Of a stretch of 64,000 nucleotides of DNA, positions 30,666-38,714 are shown one piece after another. The position numbers were made by a program, and so were the translations under genes. A model generated the notes under the pieces. It saw nothing but the letters and a program-made list of their open reading frames with translations, searched no databases and was not told the origin of the DNA. Source of the DNA: Acidobacteriota bacterium (lineage in GTDB: Bacteria; Acidobacteriota; Blastocatellia; Pyrinomonadales; Pyrinomonadaceae); the NCBI GenBank assembly GCA_019639235.1, contig JAHBSG010000010.1, positions 1 through 64,000 on the forward strand, in the 5' to 3' direction. Each line of letters starts with the position of its first letter. Within the stretch, counting starts at the first letter, position 1.

Positions 30666-33083
30666 TCATTTCTCGAGTGTATTGAAGATGAACGGGAACG
30701 TAGCCCAGGTTTGGCCGCGGTGCTGTGGCCGAAAGGCGAAAAGCACAATGCTGCCTTTACCATAAGCCGCCTCGAGCAGGGCCGGCTTGGCGTTGATCAT
30801 CTTCTCGCCGAGCATCCAGCCGGACATCAGTGCGTCGCGGTTCGCGTAGTAAGCGACCGCCCGAATACGGCCGACCGGAGCGACGGACTCACCCGTCACT
30901 TCAAACGCGGAGCTGTTCGTAAAATAAGCCGGCGTTTCCTCGAGTGTGTTTTTCGCGAGCGGATGACGAAGATCGACCTCGAGCTTGACGATCGAACCGG
31001 GGTTGTAAAATTCGCGGCGGTTTACGCCTGCCAGAATGTTCTTGATCGGCAACCCGAATTCCTTTATCACCGTCCCGCACGAGGCATCAAAACAAACAAG
31101 CCGGCCGCCGTTCTCGACCCAACGCTTCAGATTCGCAATTCCCTCCGCACCCATTCCTCCGGTAAATTCCTCCGGATAGCGGTCGGCAGAAAGCCCGCGG
31201 AGCAAGCCATTCTCGCTTATCGAGGGCAAAAGGAGGACGTCGTATTTTGCGAGGTCGCCGGAGCGCATTGCCGGGTCACCTACCGAGTCGTACTTGATCT
31301 GATGTGTATCGAGCACGAGCCGCGTCCAGCCCTCGTCCATCGAGCCTGCCCAGCCTTTGTAAAGTCCGATGCGGGCCGGGTTCTTTAGCGGATTAGGTAC
31401 CTTGGCAAAGGGCTCCTTCGCCGGCCCGAGGTTCATAACGGCCCGTGCCTGATCGATGCTGGTAACGGGCTTCAGCGTGTTGCGAAACTTCTCAAGATCT
31501 TGGGTGTCCCAAACGACATCCGACTCGATGCCCATCTGCAGCGGCAGCGTCCAGCCGGCCACGTCATACGGAGTGTCGGGCGTTCCATCGGCTCCGATCC
31601 GGTCCGGATAGGTCTGCCGCTCGAAAAGGCTAAGGACATTTTGCTTTTTCGGCTGGTTCACGAAGACGATGAAGCTCCCGAGCGGCATTTCGTGATACTC
31701 GTCGATGGCTTTGTCGTGTTTAAACCAAAGCTCGCGGGTCATCTGGTGAACCTCGATGCCTTGCCACATCAGTATCTGCAGAAAACGTGCGATGGTCTCC
31801 GTATTCGGCTGCCCGGCGGTCATCACGTAAGCCTGCGGTTCATCCGGCAGCGGCTTGAGCGTCGCCCGGTTAAGCTCCAGAAAATTCTTCAAGTAATGTT
31901 CGCGATGCTTTGCCGCCAGCGTCAGCAGCGAACGGCTGGCGATCATTTCGATCTCGGCAATGTCCCGCGGCCGCCAAAGACCGCCTTCCCAAGGGTTCGG
32001 GTGATTTATTGCCGGCTCAAGCGGAGAGCGAAGCCCGCGGACCGGCCGCGTTTCCTTGAGCCGATCCTTCGTGATCGTAACGGGCGTCATCAGGTCAGCG
32101 CTCGCTGCTTCGGAGAGAATGCCGATCGAGTTGTGATAATAAGGCGCCGTGCGAAAACCGCCGTGCCACCACATATCGAACGTCGTGTTGGTCGCAACGC
32201 CGCTTATCCCGGCCGCTTCAAGATCCGCGGCCATCTTGTATCCGACGAGTCCGACCTCGCGGACGATCGAAGGCGGAATTCGCGGGTTCGGCGGATCGTG
32301 GAAGGGCGGGATCACGAACCTCGGCCCGAACTGCCCCATCTGATGGACATCAAAAACGAACTGCGGGAACCATTCCTGCCAATAGAGCTTGGTGATCGCC
32401 TGCGTTTCCTTCAGGTTGAGCATGAACCAATCGCGGTTGTTATCATGCCCGGCGTAGTGGTGATAAAGCTCCGGCGGAACGGTGCCTTCGCTCTTTGTCC
32501 CAAGCGTTTTGCGGTACCAATTGGCGACGATATCGATGCCGTCCGGGTTCGATGAAGGAATCAGAAGCAGTATGGTGTTCTTTAGGATCTCTGCCGTCTC
32601 TGCATCTGTTTTGGTCGCCATTTCATAAGCGAGGTTCATCGACATCTGGGAGGCGACGATCTCATTCGAGTGGATCGAGCACGAGATGGAAACGATGGTC
32701 TTGCCCTCGCGGAGGTAGAGCGATTCTTCGTCGATGATGCCGTTCGGCACGATGGTTCGCGGATCGGCAAGCTTTCGATTGATGTCGCGGTAGCGGTCGA
32801 GCTCGCGGATGTTCTCTTCGGACGAGATAAATGCAACGATCATCGGGCGGCCGAGCGTCGTCTTGCCAAACTCCTGAACTCGAACACGCGGGCTCGCGGC
32901 GTCAAGCTTCGTAAAGTAATCCCGAATCTGTGTCCAATCGGCTATTGTCCGGTCGTCCGTCGGGTGAAACCCGAGAACCGACTTCGGCGTCGGTACTTGT
33001 GCGACAATCGCAAGAGAAAGAAGTAGAATCAGACCGCAGAGCCTGAGCATGGCACTACCGCGAAAAAGTGATGGCTTGGTCAT
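30666..33083 (-). CDS. Exported M14-family zinc carboxypeptidase
   Basis: An 805-residue exported peptidase. The signal peptide runs to about residue 29 (IVAQ). The M14 zinc motif HxxE is H138-S-N-E141 in SCSIHSNEIVAS, and the third ligand His is probably in VFDVHQMGQFGPRF. A C-terminal region from about residue 600 (SDLAKYDVLLLPSISENGL, LKRWVENGGRLVCFDASC) resembles a class I glutamine-amidotransferase-like fold, a combination common in Acidobacteriota peptidases. It would trim peptides outside the cytoplasm. ATG 33083 was chosen: earlier starts reach into the divergent acyltransferase. Confidence 0.87.
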   Translation of the reverse strand: MTKPSLFRGSAMLRLCGLILLLSLAIVAQVPTPKSVLGFHPTDDRTIADWTQIRDYFTKLDAASPRVRVQEFGKTTLGRPMIVAFISSEENIRELDRYRDINRKLADPRTIVPNGIIDEESLYLREGKTIVSISCSIHSNEIVASQMSMNLAYEMATKTDAETAEILKNTILLLIPSSNPDGIDIVANWYRKTLGTKSEGTVPPELYHHYAGHDNNRDWFMLNLKETQAITKLYWQEWFPQFVFDVHQMGQFGPRFVIPPFHDPPNPRIPPSIVREVGLVGYKMAADLEAAGISGVATNTTFDMWWHGGFRTAPYYHNSIGILSEAASADLMTPVTITKDRLKETRPVRGLRSPLEPAINHPNPWEGGLWRPRDIAEIEMIASRSLLTLAAKHREHYLKNFLELNRATLKPLPDEPQAYVMTAGQPNTETIARFLQILMWQGIEVHQMTRELWFKHDKAIDEYHEMPLGSFIVFVNQPKKQNVLSLFERQTYPDRIGADGTPDTPYDVAGWTLPLQMGIESDVVWDTQDLEKFRNTLKPVTSIDQARAVMNLGPAKEPFAKVPNPLKNPARIGLYKGWAGSMDEGWTRLVLDTHQIKYDSVGDPAMRSGDLAKYDVLLLPSISENGLLRGLSADRYPEEFTGGMGAEGIANLKRWVENGGRLVCFDASCGTVIKEFGLPIKNILAGVNRREFYNPGSIVKLEVDLRHPLAKNTLEETPAYFTNSSAFEVTGESVAPVGRIRAVAYYANRDALMSGWMLGEKMINAKPALLEAAYGKGSIVLFAFRPQHRGQTWATFPFIFNTLEK

Positions 33084-33108
33084 CGTTTTTGTAAAGTAAA
33101 AGAAAAGA

Positions 33109-33930
33109 ATGCCGGAAGTTAAAGCCCAACCTGCCCGACGTGATACTGCCGAACTCGCCTTTGACGAGGCGATCCGCGAGAACAAAAAGCTTTCGTTTCC
33201 TTTGCAAGAGTCTAGCAAATCGCGTCTTGCGGGAAAACTTCGCTATTGGTGGTCATGGTTCGTTGCCGGGTCGCTGCTTCTCATCATCGGGCCGCCCTCG
33301 CTGATCGTACTCGGCATCATCAACAAGAAAATGTGGCTTTACCCGATCGCTCGCTGGGGTGCGGCCCAATGGCTTCGTGCCTGCGGTGCACGGATCGTCG
33401 TCCGCGGCGGCGAGCATCTGCCCGAGGGCGAATCGTTCGTCTTTGCCTCGAACCATCGCTCGTATCTGGACACCGCGACGCTATTTTTCTACACCGGCAA
33501 AAAGCTCGGGCTCGTTGCCAAGAAAGAACTCCTCGCTGTGCCGATACTTGGCCAGGGAATGCACTACGTCAACATCTTTGCCATCGACCGCTCTAACCCT
33601 GAAAAGGCTCGCCGCTCGATGGAAAAAGCCCGGAAGACGATGGAAAAGGGCTTTTCGTTCGGCGTTTTCGTCGAGGGGACACGGGCGATGCCCGGCGAGC
33701 TTTTGCCATTCAAGAAAGGTGCGTTTCACCTCGCCTTGCAAACCGATTCACGCATCGTCCCGGTCGCGATAAAGCATACGGATGTGATGATGGGAAAGCG
33801 GACCGGCGTCGCCTACGCAGGCACGATCGAGATGGTTCTACTTCCGCCGGTCGAGACAAAAGGCCGAGAATTGATGGACATCCTTACCGAAACCCGGCGA
33901 GCCGTCGCCGAGGAACTCGCAAAGAGGTAA
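33109..33930 (+). CDS. plsC: 1-acyl-sn-glycerol-3-phosphate acyltransferase
   Basis: A 273-residue membrane-associated acyltransferase that puts the second acyl chain on lysophosphatidic acid to make phosphatidic acid. A membrane segment lies at about 50-72. The catalytic motif HX4D is H116-x4-D121 in SNHRSYLDT; VAKKELLAVPILGQGM, FVEGTRAMPGELLPFKKGAF (motif with the Glu/Arg glycerol-phosphate site) and IVPVAIKHT follow. An N-terminal stretch of about 40 charged residues precedes the membrane helix. It starts 25 bases from the divergent peptidase. Confidence 0.9.
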   Translation: MPEVKAQPARRDTAELAFDEAIRENKKLSFPLQESSKSRLAGKLRYWWSWFVAGSLLLIIGPPSLIVLGIINKKMWLYPIARWGAAQWLRACGARIVVRGGEHLPEGESFVFASNHRSYLDTATLFFYTGKKLGLVAKKELLAVPILGQGMHYVNIFAIDRSNPEKARRSMEKARKTMEKGFSFGVFVEGTRAMPGELLPFKKGAFHLALQTDSRIVPVAIKHTDVMMGKRTGVAYAGTIEMVLLPPVETKGRELMDILTETRRAVAEELAKR

Positions 33931-33956
33931 GGCACCGGACCGAAGCCCGATGCCTT
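33929..33956. terminator. Possible bidirectional hairpin between convergent genes
   Basis: AAGGCA and TGCCTT arms 16 bases apart lie between the acyltransferase stop and the end of the opposite gene at 33982. The stem is only 6 bp; U-runs are short on both strands. Confidence 0.35.
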
Positions 33957-33981
33957 TGTCAAACGTCATCCTGCCACCCGC

Positions 33982-34797
33982 TTAATTCGTGTCGTCGTCT
34001 TCGAGAATCCGAACCTCGGTACGTCCGAGCTTATAGTCAGTATATTTGACCTTCATCCGCATCCGAACGGAATATCCGTTATCAAAAACAAGCTCATCAT
34101 CGGCGTAAGAGTACGACGGGAACCAGTACTTGCCGTCAACATTCTCCCGCCAGGTCTCGACAACCGGAAACTTGTTCTGCTTTGTTTCAGGAAGGCCCTT
34201 GCCCTTTGATTTTACGATCATCAGGTCGCGGTCATCTACCCAAACTCGGCCGGTAAAGAGACGCTGGCTTGTCTTCTTCGGGTTAGGAATCACCTTCGGC
34301 GAAACGTCAAACACATAGAGATCGAGCTCATCGATCTTTTCTTTGCCAAGATATGTGAAGTTGTATTCCGCGACGGCCGATGGTTCGAGAGCGAAGGGGT
34401 TGACGCCGCCGAGGTCTTCGATATCCTCGGGCGTAACACTAATCTCTGTCAGCGTTGAAACGGGAAAGAAAGTTATCCGCTCAAAGCGGCGACCGTCGCC
34501 GGTAAAGGTCATGAACGAATCGCGGCGATAAACGCCCGTCACCTGACCGCCCATGCCGATCGTCTGTATCTCGGCCGAACGGTTGAAAACATAGTCCATA
34601 AGCGCCTGACGGAACATGAACTCATTGTCGGTGAATTTCTTGATGATGCGGTCGATTTCCGGCTTCGGGAGGTCGGCTTTAACGATCTTCGATTGCGAAA
34701 TTTGGGCCGGCGCAACCGAAGCAAGAACCACGACCGCGAAGGTGAGAACCGACGACCGCAGAAAAACAGCCAAAAACTGAGACTTGATGGATATCAT
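33982..34797 (-). CDS. Exported outer-membrane lipoprotein-sorting-like protein
   Basis: A 271-residue exported protein, signal peptide MISIKSQFLAVFLRSSVLTFA. The mature part has repeated beta-strands: GVYRRDSFMTFTGDGRRFERITFFPVSTL, FTYLGKEKIDELDLYVFDVSPKVI, FTGRVWVDDRDLMIVKSKGKG, and a C-terminal GYSVRMRMKVKYTDYKLGRTEVRI. This half-barrel pattern recalls LolA/LolB or the 'outer membrane lipoprotein-sorting' DUF4292-type proteins. Function is inferred only from fold. ATG 34797 chosen over an upstream frame lacking a signal. Confidence 0.68.
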   Translation of the reverse strand: MISIKSQFLAVFLRSSVLTFAVVVLASVAPAQISQSKIVKADLPKPEIDRIIKKFTDNEFMFRQALMDYVFNRSAEIQTIGMGGQVTGVYRRDSFMTFTGDGRRFERITFFPVSTLTEISVTPEDIEDLGGVNPFALEPSAVAEYNFTYLGKEKIDELDLYVFDVSPKVIPNPKKTSQRLFTGRVWVDDRDLMIVKSKGKGLPETKQNKFPVVETWRENVDGKYWFPSYSYADDELVFDNGYSVRMRMKVKYTDYKLGRTEVRILEDDDTN

Positions 34798-34868
34798 AAG
34801 CTTTGCCCCGAATCTCTTTTGATGCAGCCATTGCGGCGGAAGTTGACCGAATTTCGACTGATAACGAT

Positions 34869-35585
34869 CTACTTCTGCGGCGGCCGGCCCGGCCGGAGTT
34901 CGACCTTGCTCGGAAGTGCTCGCTCGGGCATCGCAAGCAGGTCCATTACGACCTGAGCGATGTCGGCGGGCTGGAGCTGCCACATCTTTTCCTCGCTCGG
35001 CATATCGCCGCCGAAGGCCGTATTTACGCTGCCGGGACAGATATAGCTGACCTTTATCTTATCGTGGCGAACCTCCTGCATCAGAGCTTCGCTGAAGCCA
35101 TTGAGGCCAAATTTCGACGCGTTATAAGCCGCCATCCGCGGATGAGCATTCTGCCCGGCAAGCGAAGAGACGTTGAAGATATAACCGCCGCCGCGGTTCT
35201 TGAGCATCGGTATCGCGTAATGACAGGCGTAAAACACGCCGTAAAGATTCGTCTCGATGGTCTGCCGGAATTCCTCGCCCGAAAGCTCTTCGACCGTCTT
35301 ACCGAAATAGCCGATGCCGGCGTTGTTTACCAGAATATCGAGCCCGCCATAAACGCGTTCGCATTCCGCGAGCATCATCCGCACCTGTTCCTCGCTCCGA
35401 ACATCGCACACCTCGCCGGCAGCTTCGCCTTTTTGCGAAAGCCGTTCGAGAGCTTGCTTCAGGTCGCGCTTGTCGCGGCCACAAATAAAGACACGAGCTC
35501 CGGCTTCGACAAACCGCTCGGCGATCGCAAAGCCGATGCCCTTCGTCCCGCCGGTGATCAAGCAGACCTTGTTCTCAAGCTTCAT
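34869..35585 (-). CDS. Short-chain dehydrogenase/reductase
   Basis: A 238-residue cytoplasmic NAD(P)-dependent oxidoreductase. The cofactor motif is TGGTKGIG (residues 11-18) and CGRDKRDL after strand 2 suggests NADP binding via Arg. NNAGIG, the FNVSSLAGQ catalytic Ser region and Y-x3-K in AAYNASKFGL complete the SDR catalytic tetrad; the PGSVNT cofactor loop follows. Substrate is unknown. It starts 2 bases after the upstream exported gene at 35588-36490, so the two share a transcript. Confidence 0.92.
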   Translation of the reverse strand: MKLENKVCLITGGTKGIGFAIAERFVEAGARVFICGRDKRDLKQALERLSQKGEAAGEVCDVRSEEQVRMMLAECERVYGGLDILVNNAGIGYFGKTVEELSGEEFRQTIETNLYGVFYACHYAIPMLKNRGGGYIFNVSSLAGQNAHPRMAAYNASKFGLNGFSEALMQEVRHDKIKVSYICPGSVNTAFGGDMPSEEKMWQLQPADIAQVVMDLLAMPERALPSKVELRPGRPPQK

Positions 35586-35587
35586 TG

Positions 35588-36490
35588 TTAATCTTTAAGT
35601 ACGAAAACCGGACCCCTCTTTCGATGAAGTTCCTTCCAGACAATGGTGAGATCTCCATACTCATCTTGTCCTGCGATCTTGAATGCAAGCAAAAGATCCA
35701 TCTCGCCGGGAGTAAGTGCGATGCCGCGTCTGAAACCGTAAGCGACGATACGAAGCCCGTAGACCTTCCCAACCCGCGGCCAAGTCGAGGTTGTATAACG
35801 AAATCCGCCATCGCTGATCCCGGGAGCCAGCTTCTTACCGATCTCGACCACCTCATCAAATGACTTTGCCCGAACGAAACTCGCAAGAAAAGGCATTCCC
35901 GGCGTTTCTGCCGTAACAGAGGCAATGTCTTCGGTTTCAAGTTGTGTAAAGATCAAGTGCGAGGCTGCCGCAGTGCCAATGATCTTGCCCTTAGTGTAAG
36001 AAATGTCACCGAGCCAGGCCCCAAGTTCTTTCTCGCGGAAAGAAAAGGTTGAAGTTTGCCAGAATATCGCTTGCCTTTCTTCTTCTGCAGCGACCAATTC
36101 GTCGGCTAGCGAGTCTTTCTCGGGTCCATCGCCAAGAAGCTTGAAGACGCCTGTTCGGCGGGATTTAAGGAACCCAGCGTAATCGCTCTTAACGTCAGGA
36201 GATATCTCCAATCTCGCCTTTAACGCAGTTGGAATCGGAACCGGTGGCCGACTATACGACCAACCAAGCCCATCACCCGGACGAAACGGCCCTTGGGTTC
36301 TGCGCAGATAATCGCTCATCTGCCGATCACGCTCGGCCTTATCAGCAGTATCCTGCCCGGGCGTGCGCGGCGGCGACCCTTGGGCAGCGACGAGCGATGA
36401 AAAAAGAAAAAACACTCCAACGGCCACGAGAAAATTGAAGCCAAGCGCCGAAATCGATCCGGAGCGAAGTCTATTGAGAGATACTGCCAT
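35588..36490 (-). CDS. Exported protein of unknown function
   Basis: A 300-residue exported protein: a signal or anchor helix (FNFLVAVGVFFLFSSLVAAQ) then a Pro-rich stretch (RPGDGLGWSYSRPPVPIPT). The mature part includes AFWQTSTFSFREKELGAWLGDISYTKGKIIG and a C-terminal VYGLRIVAYGFRRGIAL strand pair followed by DLTIVWKELHRKRGP. It has no family I can name. ATG 36490 with GGAGGAG four bases upstream is clearly the start. It lies 2 bases before the SDR gene. Confidence 0.68.
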   Translation of the reverse strand: MAVSLNRLRSGSISALGFNFLVAVGVFFLFSSLVAAQGSPPRTPGQDTADKAERDRQMSDYLRRTQGPFRPGDGLGWSYSRPPVPIPTALKARLEISPDVKSDYAGFLKSRRTGVFKLLGDGPEKDSLADELVAAEEERQAIFWQTSTFSFREKELGAWLGDISYTKGKIIGTAAASHLIFTQLETEDIASVTAETPGMPFLASFVRAKSFDEVVEIGKKLAPGISDGGFRYTTSTWPRVGKVYGLRIVAYGFRRGIALTPGEMDLLLAFKIAGQDEYGDLTIVWKELHRKRGPVFVLKD

Positions 36491-36513
36491 TAACTCCTCC
36501 AAGTCTTAGATCT

Positions 36514-36536
36514 ACTGAAAACGCCTTACGGGCGTT
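36514..36536 (-). terminator. Short terminator after gatB
   Basis: On the minus strand AACGCC pairs with GGCGTT around a 5-base loop (CGTAA) and is followed by TTTC. It sits in the gap between the gatB stop and the start at 36490. Small, but well placed. Confidence 0.5.
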
Positions 36537-36567
36537 GCCCTATTATAGCCGCACGTGTCAAGACCGA

Positions 36568-38037
36568 TCAGAGAGCCTTCTTCAACAGCTCATTTACGAC
36601 CTTCGGGTTGGCCTTGCCCTGCGAGGCCTTCATCACCTGGCCGACGAAGAACCCGAAGAGCTTTTCGTTGCCGCCGCGGTATGCCGCGACCTGTGCCTCA
36701 TTTGCCGCGATCACCTCTTCAACGATCTTCGCGATCGCCCCTTCGTCCGAGACCTGCTCGAAGCCCTTTTCGGCGATGACCTCGGCGGCCGTCCGGCCCG
36801 AGGCAAACATCTCAACCAAAACCTCTTTCGCCTGATTATTATTGATCTTTCCGGCGTCGAGCGTCTTTATCAGCTCGGCAAGGCCATCGGCCGAAACGGG
36901 CGATTCGGCCGCCGTCTTACCGGCGTTGTTCAGTTCTCTGCCAAGCTCGGAAAGGATGTAGTTCGCGGTCGTCCGCGGGTTGCCCGAAGCCTTTGCCGCC
37001 GCCTCGTAAAACTCCGCCAGCGAGCGGTCAGCAACGAGCTGCGAAGCGTCCGCATATGAAAGCGAATACCCCTCCATCAGCCGGTCCCGCATTGCATCCG
37101 GAAGTTCCGGCATCTCGCCCGTAACCCGGTCGATAAACTCGGCCGTCACCCGCAGCGGCTGCAGGTCCGGCTCGGGAAAATAGCGGTAGTCGTGTGCGTC
37201 CTCTTTCGAACGCATCACCCTCGTTTCTTGCTTCGCCTCGTCCCAGAGCCGCGTCTCCTGGTTAACGCCTTCGCCCGATTCGTGTGCCGCGATCTGCCGC
37301 TCGATCTCAAACTCGATCGCCTTTTGCATAAAGCGGACCGAGTTCAGGTTCTTTAGCTCGACCTTGTTGTTGAAGCTACTCTCGCCTACTCGCCTGACCG
37401 AAACATTCGCCTCGCAGCGAAGGTTTCCCTTCTCCATATCAGCATCGCTCGCCCCGACCCACTGCAGCACGCGGCGGACGTGGTTGACGTAATCGTAAGC
37501 CTCCCAGGACGAGCGAAAATCCGGCCCGGTAACGATCTCGCCGAGCGGCGTTCCTGCACGATTGAGGTCGATGTATGAGTATTTGTCCGTTTCCGGCAAG
37601 CCTTCGTGGACGTTCTTGCCCGCGTCCTCTTCAAGGTGCATCCGGACGATCTCGATCGTCATCGGCCGCCATTCGCGGGCATGGCCGTGGTCGTCGCGGT
37701 CGGCGGTCATTATCGTGAGCTTGCCGTTCGCCGAAAATGGCCGGTCGTATTGCGAGATCTGGTAGCCCTTCGGCAGGTCAGGATAGAAATAGTTCTTGCG
37801 GGCAAAGATCGACGTCTCCTGTATCTCAAGCCCAAGAGCGAGAGCCGCCCTAGCACCGAGTTCGATCACCCGCCGGTTGAGCACCGGCAATGCACCCGGC
37901 AACCCCAGACATACCGGACACGTGTTCGCGTTCGGTTCGCCGCCAAATTCGACCCGGCAGCCGCAAAAGATCTTCGTCTCCGTTGCGAGCTGCGTGTGGA
38001 TCTCCATTCCGATAACTGCTTCCCAGCCGTTTTTCAT
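36568..38037 (-). CDS. gatB: Aspartyl/glutamyl-tRNA amidotransferase subunit B
   Basis: A 489-residue subunit of GatCAB, which converts Glu-tRNA(Gln) or Asp-tRNA(Asn) to the amide form. Start MKNGWEAVIGMEIHTQL is diagnostic. The Zn site is CGC in FCGCRVEF plus CPVCLGLPG; NYFYPDLPKGYQISQYD, MEKGNLRCEANVSVR (activation domain) and the C-terminal YqeY-like helix (PKVVNELLKKAL) agree. Full length. gatA and gatC are not nearby. Confidence 0.96.
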   Translation of the reverse strand: MKNGWEAVIGMEIHTQLATETKIFCGCRVEFGGEPNANTCPVCLGLPGALPVLNRRVIELGARAALALGLEIQETSIFARKNYFYPDLPKGYQISQYDRPFSANGKLTIMTADRDDHGHAREWRPMTIEIVRMHLEEDAGKNVHEGLPETDKYSYIDLNRAGTPLGEIVTGPDFRSSWEAYDYVNHVRRVLQWVGASDADMEKGNLRCEANVSVRRVGESSFNNKVELKNLNSVRFMQKAIEFEIERQIAAHESGEGVNQETRLWDEAKQETRVMRSKEDAHDYRYFPEPDLQPLRVTAEFIDRVTGEMPELPDAMRDRLMEGYSLSYADASQLVADRSLAEFYEAAAKASGNPRTTANYILSELGRELNNAGKTAAESPVSADGLAELIKTLDAGKINNNQAKEVLVEMFASGRTAAEVIAEKGFEQVSDEGAIAKIVEEVIAANEAQVAAYRGGNEKLFGFFVGQVMKASQGKANPKVVNELLKKAL

Positions 38038-38059
38038 ATATTGCGACGCCCGCTAACAA

Positions 38060-38100
38060 AGCAAAAGATGCGGGCTATCTAGAAATAATAGTCCGCATCT
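38060..38100 (-). terminator. Terminator after the 176-residue exported gene
   Basis: On the minus strand a 13-bp stem AGATGCGG-A-CTAT/ATAG-C-CCGCATCT with one A-C mismatch and a 9-base loop is followed by TTTGCTTTG. It lies between the stop at 38132 and gatB. Confidence 0.7.
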
Positions 38101-38131
38101 CGCCATGTGCAAAGTTGTTCTCGTCCGTAGC

Positions 38132-38662
38132 CTATCGTGGCGGCCTTGGAGCCCGGATCCGAAACGCCGGCCGCGGCCGCCCGAATCGCGGCGTGTAAAT
38201 ATAACTCGAACGCCCGCCCGGTTCGTAGATAACACCGCCCGGCGTTGCCCGCCAGACGACGCCCGGCCGCGCCCAATATCGCCTATTGCGGTATACGGGA
38301 TAGCCATAAACGCCGTAGCCAACGACCTGTTGCCGGCCATTCTCAATGATCACGACCGAACCTTCGCGTTCGGCGGCAGCTCGCGACGCCATCGCCGCAA
38401 ACTGTTCTCGCTGAATCCTTTCGGCACGAAGCCGTGCGGAAAGCTCATCCCTTTCGTGGGCAGATTCGGTCCGCCGCCGTTCGAGTTCCTCGGGCGAGGG
38501 CAGGCCGAGCCGTTCGTAGTTCTGCCGATACTGCCGTTCGGCCTCAAGCCTCTCGGATCGAAACTTCTCGAGGTCGGCATTGGTCACCGTCCGCGTTTGG
38601 GCCTCGGCCGAAAACGGAGCGAGCATCAGACCAAATAACAACAGAAACAAGCACTTCCTCAT
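38132..38662 (-). CDS. Exported coiled-coil protein of unknown function
   Basis: A 176-residue exported protein with signal peptide MRKCLFLLLFGLMLAPFSAEA. Residues 25-105 form a long highly charged helix rich in Arg and Glu (YRQNYERLGLPSPEELERRR, ERDELSARLRAERIQREQF), consistent with a coiled coil. The C-terminus is Gly/Tyr/Arg-rich (GYGVYGYPVYRNRRYW, RFGRPRPAFRIRAP). Similar layouts occur in exported proteins of unknown role. It starts 52 bases before the TonB receptor end and closes with its own terminator. Confidence 0.65.
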   Translation of the reverse strand: MRKCLFLLLFGLMLAPFSAEAQTRTVTNADLEKFRSERLEAERQYRQNYERLGLPSPEELERRRTESAHERDELSARLRAERIQREQFAAMASRAAAEREGSVVIIENGRQQVVGYGVYGYPVYRNRRYWARPGVVWRATPGGVIYEPGGRSSYIYTPRFGRPRPAFRIRAPRPPR

Positions 38663-38714
38663 AGTTTCACCTCGGTTAAAGAGATGATATCACGCTCCGC
38701 CGGGTTGCGGACGA

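Noticed and set aside
36542..36562. TTGACA and TATAAT on the minus strand near 36550
   Set aside because: Spacer is only 8 bases, far too short for a sigma-70 promoter, and a terminator hairpin lies just downstream.
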